The notes: generated from the letters alone by a model not told the origin. A stretch of DNA of 64,000 nt from Burhinus oedicnemus (GCA_008921705.1 VFFE01008906.1:1949146-2013145); one strand, 5' to 3'; numbered from the stretch's first letter, positions 1 through 13,539 are shown. Made by a program: numbers and translations.

Positions 1-526
1 TCAACTCCAAAGACAACTAATGAGTCTCTCCAAACCTCCTGCCTGTCCTCGTGCTTCCACAAGCAGCAGCAGGATAGTCCAGGCAGGCATTCACTAGTAT
101 TGTCATCTAAAGGTATATCAGTCAGGTTATAATTTATACAGGAGACTAAAGCACTTGCTGCTTAATACTAGGGTCATATTAAGTGCACAGGAAAGATGGG
201 AATTGCTTTTCCTCTCTCACAAAGCTTCCACCAAAGGCCATACCTCTGGTGTCATCATCATTAGCAAGGAAAAAAGAAAAAAAAATACTAAAACTAATAG
301 GTGGCTGAAAGAAACTCCATGTAAAAGGAGGCTGATGTATTGAAAGACCATGATGTGTCTGTAGAACAGGATTTGTATGGCGAAATTTATACACAAGACG
401 TTCAGCATCTAGAAAATGAACCGTGTTTCAAAAGGACAGACCCAATTCCATCACTCTTGTACTACTTGCAAAAGTTTTATAAGGCACTTTTGAGAGAAGA
501 ATTTGTGGGATCAAGCCCCAGGACTC

Positions 527-532
527 TTTATT
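527..532 (-). promoter_or_regulatory. Candidate poly(A) signal (AATAAA, minus strand)
   Basis: TTTATT on the plus strand reads AATAAA on the strand of C1orf21, 1.8 kb downstream of its stop codon. The hexamer is canonical, but such matches are common by chance in AT-rich DNA. Confidence 0.25.
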
Positions 533-1624
533 AATTAAAGTGTTTAAATAATTGAAATGTGCAGTCTCTTGACTACCTGCTCGAGAGCTGACATAAACTA
601 TGGAAAAAATCACATGCAAGAGGACAGCATTATCACCTCGAAGAATTGAACAGATCAAATGGCTCCGTAGCACTGAGATGCCAACAGCCCTAATGAGGAA
701 GGCGGTGAAACCTCATCTCCAGGGAGGTTGGGATGCTTTGGGAGAGTCATGTGGTCAAAGCAGCTGCCAAAATGCAGCAAGAATTTGCTGGCAATTTTTG
801 ACAATTAACAGGATAAAGATGCATGTGGTGAAACCTGCCAGACAGGACCCTGCCACTGAGCTTTTATATGGAAAGCTATGAAGCTAGGTAGTGCTTGAGT
901 TGTCCCAATCCTGCGATACAGCAACCACTCAACTCGAACTGAGCTTGATAGGAGACCAGGGGACTGAGTGAACATTGGAGAATATCTCTTTAGTCAAGAA
1001 ATTCCCTAATATTTTAGAGATTTTCAGAAGTCACAGGTGATTGTTGATGGACTTGAAACCCTTTAAAGGGATCTGATTTTCAGATGTTCCAGTGAAAAAT
1101 GGCCAATGTTAAAGGGCTTTGGGCTCAGTGCCCCACTCAAGTGTTGGCCACATCAGCAAATGATGCTATTAATGCAATTCCATTGTCTATTCCACATACA
1201 TCAGCAATGAAATCAATCCAACACAGAAACCTATGTCCTGACAAAGTTCCTTCATGGGATGCAATGCAAACCTGGCCCTCAAATGGTGTCAAAGCAGGAA
1301 TAAATATTGGCACAGATAACAATCTATTTGAAATAATAAATACAAAAGGTGTATTTTTTTCTGTAAGTTTTTTTGTTTGTCTGTTTGGTTTTACTCATGA
1401 CAGCATTTGCTTTGAGAAAGCAATATCTTCTCCATATAATATGGAAAAATAAACTCTACAGGACACGCAACAGACAGCCCTAGTTGGCACAGAGCTGCTT
1501 TAAGAGATTAGATCCAGAGACTCATCAACATGGAGGGCTGGTTTTGCCTTCCTTGTCCACAGACTCTTAAAACATTGTGTTGTAGGAATGCTAAAAGACA
1601 AGAATACATAAAAACAGTAAAATG

Positions 1625-1630
1625 TTTATT
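1625..1630 (-). promoter_or_regulatory. Candidate proximal poly(A) signal (AATAAA, minus strand)
   Basis: TTTATT on the plus strand reads AATAAA on the C1orf21 strand, about 0.7 kb after the stop codon. It could define a short 3' UTR isoform. The hexamer alone is the evidence. Confidence 0.3.
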
Positions 1631-2331
1631 TTCTTAGAAAAAAAGAGATTCAAAATGATTGTGATCACACTCCCATTCGTGCTCAGCAAAGCCAATACTG
1701 CAAGCTTAGTCCTTGATTAAGATACCTATTAAATGAAACTCTTTTTCCTCTTAAAATACAAATTCCTGCTCCTGCATCACTTCCAGTATTTCAGTGATAA
1801 CATGCTTTTAATGGATAATAGTTTCTCAGCTTCTTCTCAGCAGAGAAACAAGGCCTGCCATGGCATAAACATCCCATCTCCGAAGCTTGAAATCACCAGC
1901 ATTAATAAGCACTCCGGCCTGAACGCGGACTGACAGACAGCTTAAGGGTGTTTTTTAGATGCTTGAATGTTCACTTATGGAAGCTTTGTATAACACTACC
2001 TCATCTGATAGAAAACAGGCCAGAAGCCTCAATAAAATCAACAATGTCTTTTGGATTAACTTTAAGGATTTGCTGCGTATCTGGACACAGAAAAAAGTGA
2101 GAAGTTGCAACAAGTTTTAACTAGCAGCAACAAAAACAGTTCCTTACGACTTCTTAGCAATATTCCTCATCTGTTCATTAAGAAACACTGTAACTGAATG
2201 GAGCATATAATGTGGAAATTATCTTCTTCTGTTATGTAGTGCTGTTCACTCTAGAAGACTTCCAAAAGGTCTCGACTGGGTTGTAATCTATTTACACAGT
2301 AGTACTCCTGGTGTGAGTGGCAGAATTGGCA

Positions 2332-2370
2332 CTATGTGACATCCTCCTCTTCTGAACAATAATCACGACC
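2332..2370 (-). CDS. C1orf21: C1orf21 orthologue, terminal coding exon (last 12 codons and stop)
   Basis: On the minus strand an acceptor (ccttacag, plus 2371-2378) is followed by GRDYCSEEEDVT and a TAG stop at 2332-2334. The human protein, as I recall it, ends in the same acidic tail with Ile in place of Val before the final Thr. The exon starts in phase 0, which fits the phase-0 donor of the upstream exon at 13540-13600. The coding part is only 39 nt, so ORF callers miss it; the identification rests on the splice site, the phase match and the peptide. The protein is small, charged and of unknown biochemical role. The acidic C-terminus with its Tyr-Cys is conserved. Confidence 0.93.
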   Translation of the reverse strand, partial: GRDYCSEEEDVT

Positions 2371-2943
2371 CTGTAAGGAAAAAAGCCAGTTTGTAAATGA
2401 CTACTATAAGACAGGAATACCATAAATCAAGTACATACTATTAATATATTTCAGTTCTCTAAACTTAGGAGATTTAAGTTCAGAGCTAGGTAGAAACCTA
2501 AAAAATATGGAACAGAGTTTGCACAACTCCTCCAGCCATTTCTGGAAAATTTGCATGAAACAGGGATAGGAGACTCTTCCCTTTCTGCCACTGTTAATCT
2601 CATAATTTTCATTGAATTCTGGGGGGAATCCAATAAGCTGATTTACAAAACTATTTTATGTAAAGATACACCTTGATGGACACAACCCTATAGATGTGTT
2701 GCGAAACAATCTCCAAGGCAAAAGCAACGAAGCACGTAATCCTATGAGCAATGCAAGTCAGCTGTGAACAAGAATACTTCACCTGATAACCTCAGCAAGA
2801 GTTTAACATAAGAGCAAAAGATACTATTCATATTGAAATCACACTTGCACAACAGGGAAAAACAGGCCAAGCTTCACAAAACACAGGCCAGTCTTGTTGT
2901 ACCTTCCATCTCCTCCCAAACGCAAGACTTGGCAGCAGCATCT

Positions 2944-3475
2944 ATCACAGTATCACAGAATCACAGGGGTTGGAAGGGACTTCTAGAGATCATCTAGTCC
3001 AACCCCCCTGCCAGAGCAGGGTCACCTAGAGCAGGTTGCACAGGATAACGTCCAGGTGGGTTTTGAATGTCTCCAGAGTCGGAGACTCCACCACCTCTCT
3101 GGGCAGCCTGTTCCAGTGCTCTGCCACCCTCAAAGGAAAGAAGTTCCTCCTCATGTTTAGGTGGAACTTCCTACTTTCAAGTTTGTGCCCATTACCTCTT
3201 GTCCTATCACTGGGCACCACTGCAAAAAGACTGGTCCCATCCTCCTGGCACCCTTCCTTTAAGTATTTGTAAGTATTGATGAGATCCCCCCTCAGTCTTC
3301 TCCAGACTAAAAAGACCCAAGTCCCTCAGCCTTTCCTCATAAGAAAGATGTTCCAGCCCCCTAATCATCTTTGTAGCCCTCTGCTGTACCCTCTGCAGCA
3401 GTTCCCTGTCCTTGAACCGGGGAGCCCAGAACTGGACACAGTACTCCAGGTGCGGCCTCACCAGGGCAAAGTAAA
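2944..3475 (-). mobile_element. CR1 LINE, 5'-truncated 3' end (minus strand)
   Basis: The element is about 530 bp and reads in the minus direction. Its 3' tail of ATTCTGTG-like units is at 2944-2967. The minus strand encodes the C-terminal part of CR1 ORF2. One frame (3207-3530) has the [17 protein letters not shown] block and a [15 protein letters not shown] block. A second frame (3026-3220) has [14 protein letters not shown] and ends at the usual LL-stop. The frames are split by an indel, so the copy is dead. Past about 3475 the similarity stops abruptly, which is typical 5' truncation. Confidence 0.92.
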
Positions 3476-5988
3476 TATATCTATGTATTAACCTTGGGAA
3501 GGTCTGGAAAAGACATGTCCTGTCCCTCACTAGCTGCTTCTTGCGAAGAGGACCTGATGGGACCCGCTATCCTTGTTTCTCTACGCAGACACAGCCACAG
3601 CTGAGCTTTTCAACACACAAGCCACCCAAGATACAGTGCATAAAACAAGTGCCTCAAATGTAGTGTCAAAAACCTTAACCTCTGGACTATTTCCTGTGTA
3701 CCAGGTGTGTCACCCAAGCGCTTGCGTGGAAAATCCCAGTAGCCAAGCAAAGGGTTGGCAAAGAAGAAGAAGAAGAAAAGGAAAAACATGAGTCTCAGAC
3801 CTGTAATAAAGCATAAAAGCTTGACAACACTCTGTAAGCAGAGGAGACCAGTACTGCAGTGGTTAAATGGCTAAAACTCTATTAATCGAAGGGGTACCCG
3901 GTTGCCCCACAAATCAAAACGTGCCACTGTCCTGCCTGGTAGGAGGAGGGTGAAAGAGAAAAGTAAAAAAAGAAAAGGGAGAGATGTTTCTTGATGCAGT
4001 GATCAGTTTATTTGGGATGCACAGCTGGGGCACATGTTGGGAACAAAGGCTCCAAAATGTCTCTGCAATTAAAATCCTACTGGCCATGCTGGGATTGCAG
4101 AGCTCACTTTGCTGGAGGTTTCACATCTGGGAATGTGCGGTGCTTTAACGGCTCTCTACGGCCCAATACTATTAGTAAAAGGGCCTTCTTAGTATGTTAA
4201 AAGAAAACCCCAAGAAACTAATCGGCCCTAATTTCAATTCAGTAATCACTGACCCAGAAAGAAAGAAAAAAATATATTTTTTAAAGTAAAAGATTTGACT
4301 CAGAAAGAAGGAATGCCGAAATACTTTGCAGCAAAGCCCAAATCCATTGGTTTGGACTTCTGGACAAAACCATGGGAGTAAGCTAGTGGGGATGGAGGCT
4401 TTGTCCAACACGCTTCAGAGCTGTGAAAGCTACCAGTAGTGACTGATAACTGAGGGTCAGGGCATTTCCAGGAGATTCTTTTACCTGGTGCCCCGGCCTC
4501 CTGCTCAAGAGAGAGACCTGTAGCCCATCATTCCCCACTACGCTCTGCACCAGGGGCCATCAGTGCTATTAAAGGCTCAAATGGACGCAAAACACTGAAG
4601 AAAGCCGTCTTGCATTTTTTCCCTCCCATTCCTCCTGCCATTCTTCTGCTTCTGGGTTTGCTCTGTGGCAACCAAGTGCATTCCTCCTCAAAATGATGCC
4701 AAGAAACCGCTTAAAAAGCAATGTGCTGAAGAAGTCCTTCCCACAGTGTGCAAGACCCACTGCCTGAAGGCTGCCAAGAGCCAGACTGCTGCTGCCAGAC
4801 GCTTTATTTCCATCTTTATGCTGGAGGGAATGGAGACATATCACTGTCTCAGAGGTGGCCTTCGAGGCCACGGCCCTCTGTCGACAGTGGGCAGGGAGCT
4901 GCCGCCATCCCAAGCTTCCTGCCAGCCTGCATCCTTCCAGAAACTGCGTGTGGGCAGCAGCAGTGCAGCCAAAAGGAGGAGGAGGGTGACAACTGCCTGA
5001 AATGCTAGAAACATCTCCCATGCCTTCCTGCAGCATGACATGCAGCTCTTCCACACACTAAGCCCGGCATGGACCTGCAACCCTGACTCAACCAGCTAAT
5101 TCGATACTCAAATTGCAGTAACACAGCAAGATGAGGAGCCCCGCTGCAGCCCAAGGCTGCTGTATTTTTTGCGGGGAAATGCTTCAGAGCTGGGTTTGCC
5201 CCAGCAGGGGCGGCACCAGCTGACACACCAGCTGATGGGAAGGGGGAGGACACAGTGAGGGAGCATGGGGACCAAAAAAGGCTCCTGCAGCTGCTCCGTG
5301 GCTGGCTGAATTCTTTGCATCCACTGCCCCTCTCTGCTGAAGAGCCGTGCGCAGGAGCATGCTGTGATGCAGGGAAAGGGATGCATTTGTTATAAGCCAA
5401 GAATAATGTCGGAGCAAAGGCACAGCGGGCTGGCAGCTTGCATGCAAAATCAGGGATTTTGCTTTTACTTGGGTTTTATAGCAAGATAAGAGGATGTTGC
5501 TTTTCTTTCTTTAGGAGAAGGGTGGGCCACATTTACCCTCTCAGTGATGGGCTACGATACTACCTGCGGGACCACCCTGCTCTGGCAGCTTATTTTGTTG
5601 AGGAGGCGAATCTGCTATGACAGCAAACACCCTGTTTTCCACGTACTCCTGCACCCATCCCAGTGTGAAGACTCACACCAGCACACGCCTGGCCATTAAC
5701 TCCAGTGGCAGGGCTCAGCCTGGCAAGGTCTGAAGCGTCCTGGCCCAGTTCAGCAGGGTTAAGCACATACTAGTCTTTAAGCACAAGGGAAACAGCATTT
5801 AAGCCCTGAAGCAGCTCATGAGCAGAAAGTTAAGCAGCTGCTTTAGCATCGTCTTGAAGGAGGGCTTGTGGTAAGTGAGGTCTCCTTGAGTAAATACACA
5901 GCAATGGGTATTTATCGTCCTGAAAAGAGCAGGAGGTGGAGAAACCATGCTACAAGGAAGCCAAAAAAGTTACAATTACCCTTTGGGG

Positions 5989-6032
5989 TTTTTGTTTGTT
6001 TGTTTGTTTTTGGTTTGGTTTGGGGTTTTTTT
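5989..6032. repeat. (TTTG)n-like simple repeat
   Basis: Imperfect TTTG units grade into TTTGG and TTTGGGG units. It is a simple low-complexity tract within the intron. Confidence 0.8.
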
Positions 6033-8274
6033 AAGACAAAAGCTTTTGTCTAAAGCTTATTCCCTAATTGAAATTTTATCAGTAATAACAAGGTCAGTGC
6101 TCCTCAGGAAGATCAGAGGAAGAATAAAGCTGCCTTCCCTGCTGCTTGTAAATCCAACACTCAGGGGTTTCTCCCCTCTGCTCTTCAGGCAGAAAGGCAG
6201 GAGAGATCTCCCTCTCCCCCCCAGCAGAGGAGGAAGGCTGCTTTGGTCCTGCTAAGCACTGTGGCACCAGTCCAGCAAAATACTTAAAAATGTAAATTTT
6301 TGCCCCCCCCCCCCGGCTGTTTCAGAAGATGTTTGATAGATGCTGGAGAAGATGATACCTTGAGTTGCCACATCTGCGATCCGTGAGAGGCCTACTGTGC
6401 TTGAGATGGGGAATTATCCTGGTGAGGCTGGGCAAAACCTCAGTCGAAATGGTGAGGTAACAACCTGGAAAGCTGATACAGTCTTCTGAAGAAACCACAC
6501 TGAAATACTGACCCCATGAAGCAGGAGTCAGAAGAGGAGCACCACAATGCGAGCAGAGGAGCTCCAGTAGTATCTGAGCGCAGACTGAAGTGATGGTGGG
6601 GGGTTTTTTGGGAGCAGATGTGTGTCAGGAAGCAAAAAAAGAAAGCAGAGGAGGTGACAACCCCCCAAAATAGAGCAGCATTGTGGCTGGAAAATGAGGG
6701 TGCAGCATTGATGGCCAAACCCTGTGCCTTGCTGCCCAGAGGAGCAGGGTCCTGTGTCCAGAGAAGCCATAGGCACAGAGCATGTGGCTAGTAACTGGAA
6801 CATATGGGCCATCCTTTGATAGCCCTTAATAGCACAGGCTATTAAGTAAGTTTTAATGATTGAGAGCATAAATGAACTACACCTACGAAGATGAGAATGG
6901 GAACATGAGCATCCAAGTCCAGATAATTCTCAAGAAATCCCATCTTCCTCCCCTGCAGTTTCAAAATCCAACTTTCAACTTTTGTAGATGTCCACAGAAA
7001 TGCCTTAACACAAGTGTGTGCATTTAAGGTAATTAAAAAAAAGCCTTATGCTCCTTTCCTGCTGCTTGTACCCGAACCAGAAGGGCTCATTCCCCTGCTT
7101 TCTCCCTTCACTGCATCTAGAAAGCACTACAATACTAATACCCCTACCAGGGGTATTATCATGGCTGATGATATCCTTTTAGAGAAGAAAAAAAAAACCA
7201 CACAGGAAAAGCCCTTTTCCCCATTGTTGCGGGTGACAGGCCAATAAACAAAACCCCAGCTGCCCGAATGCAGAAGCCTTCCCGGTTCAATAGCCTTTTG
7301 TGTGGCTGGCAGACTTGCCAAGGGAGAGAAGGCAGCTCAGGAGATGCTTCTTCCGCCATAGCTCTGCAGCTTGGCACCAGCATCCTCACGCCACGGCCCT
7401 GGCGAGGAAAGGAGGAAGAGGAGGCTGGCCGGCCTGGGAGAGGAAAATGAGCTGCACCAAGCAGCCCTTTCTTCTGCGACTGCTGAAAGGGCTTGCAGGA
7501 CACAGTGGTCCCTTTCAGAGGACATGGTCGGCGCTGGGAAATGTTAGCCTGGCTCTGTGGTGGGAACGCTTTTCATCAATCTGGTTTTGTTTACAGCACT
7601 CACAGAAAGGATGGGAAGAAAATGCTGGGAGGTGGCTCTAAATAATAGTATACTGTGCTAGTTTTTGTCCATTTCTCATTTTGTTAGAGAAAAATCAATA
7701 GAGTCATTAAGAGCAATCAACTTTGTTAATGAGTTTTAGCCTAACAATTCTGCCCTTGCATACGTTTTGGTTAGCAACTCCCCCTATTTCTAACAGCACT
7801 CTTTAAATACAATACAAGAGGCTGCATTGTGTCTTGCCCCATGTTTCATGCCCAGTGTACTTACTAATGAGGGGATGAAGCGAGTTGCCACTGGGTACCT
7901 CTCCCATGGCATCCCAACAACAAAATGGTAGTCTTCAACCTGGCTCCTGGTGGTCAGGTGTGCAGATTGGTGGAGAAATCCCTGCAAACCCACCCCGACA
8001 CTGGTGTTCATGACCAAGTTATCCCTGGACCCAAAGCAATATGCCCTGTGGCAGCAGAGACACGATGCCCTTGGCTCAGGGTATCCACCGGCCACATCGG
8101 CGTTTGCAGCAAGACATCTTCATGTGCTATGATATTTTTTAATCTCATTTTTTTCCATGAGCATGTTTGCATTGTGATTATTTTTTATAAGTCACTGTCG
8201 CCATGTAGGAAACAACTTACAATGATGGGACCAGTGATGATTTCCTCTGGTACAGCTTACCTGGATTGCTTGCC

Positions 8275-8299
8275 TTTTTTTTTTTTTTTTTTTTTTTTT
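8275..8299. repeat. Poly(T) tract, T25
   Basis: An uninterrupted run of 25 T. No retroposed gene is recognisable beside it, so it is called a simple repeat. Confidence 0.9.
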
Positions 8300-11200
8300 A
8301 ATCCATAAAGCCAAAGATGCTTCTCTTCTGGGCATACAATCCCCAGATATAATCCTAGAAACTGCTTGTCAACTGTTCAATTATACCTCAGCCCTGGTAT
8401 TTTTTCCTACAGTAAGACAGCTGCCTACACACTGTGCCACAGCCTGCAGTAATAATATATACTTAAAGGAGATAATTTCTGATGATCGTTTTACTGCTCT
8501 GTATGTAGGATTCAGAGAAAGCAGTCATTTTTCAGACCATTTTCTGTGATAGCCATCATCAAGATATTTTCACTAGCAGGTGCTAAATGAGGTAAATTTT
8601 CCACATGCAACATTTTATATGTCACAGCTTTTAATTTTGCTTTTATTTCATATTTTCATGCAAGCCCTGGTGGGACAGGGCCCCCTCAAGTCTACAGACT
8701 TGAGTCTGCAAAGACTGTGCCCAGGATTAACTCTCTGCTCTTGAGTTGTCCTGTTCAGTTAATGGGATTTCTCCTTAGGGGGTAAGGTAGAGTTTGCGTG
8801 TGGTCCTGTGCAATCAGGGTCCAAATAAAGTTGAGATGTAGGAAGAAAAAAAAACAACCCAAAGGCTGGAGAATTTTTAGGAGAGATACAGTAATTCTTC
8901 TGCCGTATTTCACAGCAATTCTTTGTGAATCCATAAATGATATCTGACTAAATTAGTCCTTGCACTATCAGATTAGAGAGAACCCAGGTAACTAATACCA
9001 ACACAAATGGCCTAATTTTGCTACAGTTTCTCACTGCAGCCAGCAGAAAATACCAGGTATCACACAGACAGGGATGCTGTCACCAGGACACATTTCTATC
9101 TTCTTAATCAAAGACAGTGTTTCAAAACGAGATTTATCACACCGTGATAAGTGCAGCGACTTTCCCTGTCCCGGCTTGGCCGGTGGGGCCCATTTCTTCT
9201 CTTCTGGGCATCACACAGCAGATCTCAGATTTATCCAGTGGCTGCTGCATTCTCTTAAGAAGGGATGTGTCAGTCACTCTCCGCTTCCCTCTCGGCTTTC
9301 CAAGGTCATATTTCTGCCTTGATTTCTCAGCTCAAGCAAATCACTTGCACCTCTGACCTACGTCTTTCTAATTTACTCTGCGGGGGCTCTCTCCTTGAGC
9401 TTGATTGCTGCTATTACCTGTTGCTCATCCTCTGCTGGAATATATTATATGACTTCAGGCAAGTCCAATTTTCAAAAAATGATGATAGCGTTGTCACCTG
9501 GTAAGCTGCTTGTCTCTGCTCTGTTTTCTTCCCAAACTCTTTGTACACGTGTGCCTTTTTGTCTGCACAAGCAAAGCACAGTAACTTCAATGAGTGTGAA
9601 ACCCCAAGAGGACTCGCTGCAGCTGTTGGCAGATGTCAGGAACATTTCTGAGCCAGCTTTCAACACAACTCTCGGGCCTTGTGCTGCTCACAGGTGACTT
9701 GGTCTTTCCTTTTCCTCTTGTCTCCCGGTGCGGTGCACATCCAGCCTTAGGTGTTGTGCTGAAGCTGTGCTCACCCTCTGCCACTACATCAGTATCCCTG
9801 ATACTGATGAAAACCATCCTACGGCTGCGCTGAGATCTATTCAATGTTTAAATCACCTGGTTCCGATCTGTCTGGATGCATGTTTCTACGTCATGGAAAC
9901 TCCATCACAAGAAGCACCCTGTGGTCTGTCATATGTATGACATGTAACTACTGTTTCCCATGCTGTTGACTGCTTAGCTCTACCCAGCTACTCCCAACCT
10001 CCTACATAACTTTGTATCTCTGGCTTCTCATCAGGTTTTGGGGTTTTTTAAGCTCAAATTCTGGTGCCTCTCTAGCAGAACGAACCCTATGTGTGGGGCT
10101 GACTTTTAAACTCTTAGTCAGTCCTACCTTGACATTCAGTATTTCTTCCTTCCAACAAACTCTATGAATTGAATTACCATAATCACACACAGTTCCATAC
10201 ATGCAAGTTCAGCTCTAGCTCTCTGAGCAGGGACAGCCACTCACACAGAGATAAGAACAGATGTCTCCCTCTGAATGCCTCACAGTGTTTTGACACTGAA
10301 TTTTGGTACACAGAAGCTCCATGCGTTGGGGTTGACATTCTGGTTTTTACCTTTGGGTGGCATTTGCAGAATGCAGTTTAGCTTTGCTGTGCCCGCACAG
10401 GCAGCCAGGAGCGCGTGCTGGGTACCAACAGCGGCTAGACTTCTACAGAAATTCTGCAGACCATTTCATTAAGGCTTTTTTTGATCTCCAGGACTCATAA
10501 ATACTTCATATTTTCAGTTGCTAAAACATCAGCCTGTGTTCTTTCCATTTCACACGTTGCAGAAATTTTACTTTAGCTGACCTTCCTGTCCATTTAATCA
10601 TTTTGCTGAGTCCATTTAACTTTCCTCTCAAATTCATAGTTCACGTTAGAGTTGTTGTTACTTATTTGTAATAGATGACCTAACATCCCTTGGGATTTCA
10701 ACACAAGTTGAGGGATGTTTTGCTTTTGACTGTAGAGTTTCTGTAGACACAGTCCAGGGAGTCAGTGATGGACAGCGTGTCTCCATTACAAATCCAACGC
10801 TACTCACAGCCACAGTTACCAAGTGACCATTACAATGTATTTTGGGACCTCATCAAAAATAGGCAGCAGTCCTCACTTCTGCAGACTATTTCAGCTGTAA
10901 CTGGTGAGCTGCTCAGTGATTTAATTCTTTTAATTGTTCGACTGACGTTCTCCATTTTCCTGAAGAAGGGACTCAAAATGCTATTTAGGGATCAAACAAA
11001 ACCCCTCATATTTTCCAATCTTTTTGGTACTTTTGGCAGATACCTAGAAAAACAATGTATCGTGGGCAAAGATTAATTAAAAAACACAAAATTTCTCTTA
11101 GGAAGACTGTTTCCTCAGGCATAGGAGGTCCCCAGAGAAAGCAAATCCCATGTTCAGCTGTGCATTAAAACCTATCAATCTCATCAGCTGTCAGCAGCTT

Positions 11201-12173
11201 GAAATGCACGGGAGCCGTCATTTTCTCTTTGACAGACAAAACTGTGTATTTCCTCTAAATAGGCAATCTCCTAATCTAGAAGATAAATAAGTACAAGAGC
11301 CCTGGAGAACACCTGCAAGCATCTGAGAGCATGGTCCAAACAGTGAGGAGACACGGTCAACTGCATCTCAATGTGGCAGCTGGTGAACAAATGGTATTAC
11401 TGTCCTAAAACAAATCTCGAAACAAAACCTAACCTCAATTCATAATTAAATACAGCCATCAGATGGTCTGGTTTGTAGATAAGATAGATCTTTGGAAAAT
11501 CCATTTCACTGGAGATTTTGTGTTTGACATTATAGAAGGTGATGACATCCAGGAAAAGCATCTAAATATTTATAGGGTGAATGCATTTATTCAAAGGACA
11601 CATAGATATATTATGGATATGTAGCAATTCTACTTTTAAATGCATATAGGTTAAGTAAAATCTTACTCCTGTGAAACACTGATATAGAAATACTCTTGTC
11701 AAGAATCTGTAAACTCCTCCTCAATTCTACTCTTCCTCTTTATCTAACTTCTTGCTTTCATGAAATACTTTTTTTTTTAGAGTAGCGTAACAAATTTGTT
11801 GCTCAGGACAAATAAGATATTCACCCACTGCAGCACTCCAGCTCCTAAGACCTGGCAAAAATGGCAGAAATTCAGAGTCATCCAAGTAAAAATTTCCCTT
11901 TTACTCTGCAACCCAACACTACAACTTGGGTGTACAAATTACTTTATTCCAATTGGGGAATCAAATATTCAATACCAAGTATTAAATAAAATCCCCTACT
12001 CCAAAACATGAAGTGTGAAGAGTACATTGGTGAGCAAACATCAGCTCAAGGTACAAGCAAAGGCTGAGTTCTTGCTTTGGGCTTCTGTTCTAGACTTGAT
12101 CCAAATAGCCCGTTTAATTCATCAAGTCTCAGATTCCCATCTATGTTGTCATACAATTATTCACTACTATCTC

Positions 12174-12900
12174 ATAAATCATCATAGAGTTGGATATGAC
12201 CTTAAAGATCATCTAGTTCCAACCCCCCTGCCATGGGCAAGGACACCTCCCACTAGAACAGGTTACTCAAAGCTCCATCCAACTTGGCCTTGAACACCTC
12301 CACAGAGCGGGCACCCACGTCTTCCCTGGGCAACCTGTTCCAGTGTCTCACCACCCTCACAGTAAAGAATTCCTTCCTAATGTCTAATCTAAATCTACTT
12401 TCTTTCACTTTAAAACTGTTACCCCTCATCCAATCACTACACTACACACTGACAAAGAGTCCCTCCCCATCTATCCTGTAGGCCCCTTTCAGATACTGGA
12501 AGGCGGCTACTACTATAAGGTCTCCCTGGAGCCTTCTCTTCTCCAGGCTGAACAACACCAACTCTCTCAGCCTCTCTTCTTAGCAGAGGTGCTCCAGCCC
12601 TCTGATCATCTTCGTGGCCCTCCTCTGGACTTGCTCCATCAAGTTCATGTTCTTTTTATGTTGGAGGCTTCAGAGCTGGACACAGTACTCCAGGTAAGGT
12701 CTCATGAGAGCAGAGTAGAGGGGCAGAATAACCTCCCTCGACCCGCTGGCCATGCTTCTTTTGATGCAGCCCAGGATGCGGTTGGCTTTCTGGGCTGTGC
12801 CAGCTCATGTTGAGCTTCTGATCCACCAACACCCCCAAGTTCTTCTCCTCAGGGCAGCTCTCAATCCATTCTCCACCCAGCCTGTATTTGTGCTTGGGAC
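12174..12900 (-). mobile_element. CR1 LINE, 5'-truncated 3' end (minus strand)
   Basis: The element reads minus. Its 3' end starts near 12174 with the tail and the conserved block that reads, on the plus strand, catctagttccaaccccc. It then runs through the [23 protein letters not shown] and [13 protein letters not shown] regions of ORF2. The last of these is in the frame at 12656-12838. Several frameshifts break it. The 5' truncation is near 12900, within the region just C-terminal to the reverse transcriptase. Confidence 0.92.
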
Positions 12901-13539
12901 AAAGAAGCTGGGATTCTCATTTAAAGGACTTGTGAAAGAACCTGAAAGCTGCTATCAAGACAATGAGATACACAAAAAACTATTCACCCTCTTCTTCAAA
13001 ACATCTCCAGCCTCATTATTTTACTCAGCATATGTCTTGAGGCAGGGTTATTCGTACATACAGCCACACTATTCATAACCTTTGGAGCCAGGAGCTATTT
13101 TGAAGAGATTCAGCAAGAAATAAGCAGGGTATCACTGATATTAACGGCATTCCAGTTCTCTCTCACAGAGATTAAATGAAAGATCAAATCACTAAGGGCA
13201 TAAACCCCTACTTTGCTCTTCTCCTTTACCCAGCAGTCCATGTATATCCTGAACATTTGTGTTGAGCTAATTTGCCATTCATCCTAGACTGGTGATGTTT
13301 CCACAAAACAAAGGTTTCTTTCCAATACCTCCTGCAACCTCTTTACCTTTCTAGTCTTCTTTATGCTTGAATTATCTAACCCACAAGTGGTAAGGGGTAC
13401 CTCAGACCAGAGTCCCTCCAAGTACTGGAGAACATGGAGCGCTGCAACAGACAGTGTCTGGTTGTCCTCCCCATGGAGCCAGGAAACCTGTATGTCTAAC
13501 CCCTGAGTGAAAACGTATGTTTGCGTTATTGTTTCTTAC
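12901..13539. other. Intron sequence flanking a coding exon; nothing recognised
   Basis: This lies between the CR1 at 12174-12900 and the donor of the C1orf21 exon at 13540-13600. I see only the splice donor at 13534-13539 on the minus strand. Confidence 0.6.

Larger units (their letters stand above)
1..2331 (-). other. C1orf21: C1orf21 3' untranslated region (probably partial)
   Basis: This stretch lies immediately downstream, on the minus strand, of the C1orf21 stop codon at 2332-2334. It has no recognisable repeat and no coding exon. Its minus-strand AATAAA-type hexamers (TTTATT on the plus strand) at 1625-1630 and 527-532 are possible poly(A) signals. The human gene is known to have a very long 3' UTR, so the transcript may run past position 1. 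The exact 3' end cannot be fixed without transcript data. The short open frames here are unrelated to one another and match nothing I know. Confidence 0.6.
3476..12173. other. Intronic stretch without recognisable genes; low-complexity tracts
   Basis: I see no host exon or recognisable transposon here. A locally GC-richer segment at about 4570-5450 and another near 7260-7560 give long overlapping frames on both strands, but none resembles a known protein. Low-complexity tracts are a TTTG-rich run at 5989-6032, C12 at 6303-6314 and T25 at 8275-8299. The rest looks like ordinary unique intron sequence. Confidence 0.6.
2371..13539 (-). other. C1orf21: C1orf21 intron between the last two coding exons (11,169 bp)
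   Basis: The intron is bounded by the minus-strand donor gtaagaaac (plus 13531-13539) and the acceptor ccttacag (plus 2371-2378). It contains two CR1 fragments on the minus strand (2944-3475 and 12174-12900). No other gene is supported within it. Confidence 0.85.

Noticed and set aside
4569..5054. 161-codon open frame on the minus strand, with overlapping frames on the plus strand
   Set aside because: It lies in a GC-richer intron segment where stop codons are scarce on both strands. The peptide has no recognisable domain, no splice context, and Ser/His/Cys-rich composition typical of chance frames.
8275..8299. T25 tract considered as the poly(A) tail of a processed pseudogene
   Set aside because: No gene-like sequence or target-site duplication is seen beside it, and poly(A) retroposition is rare in birds.
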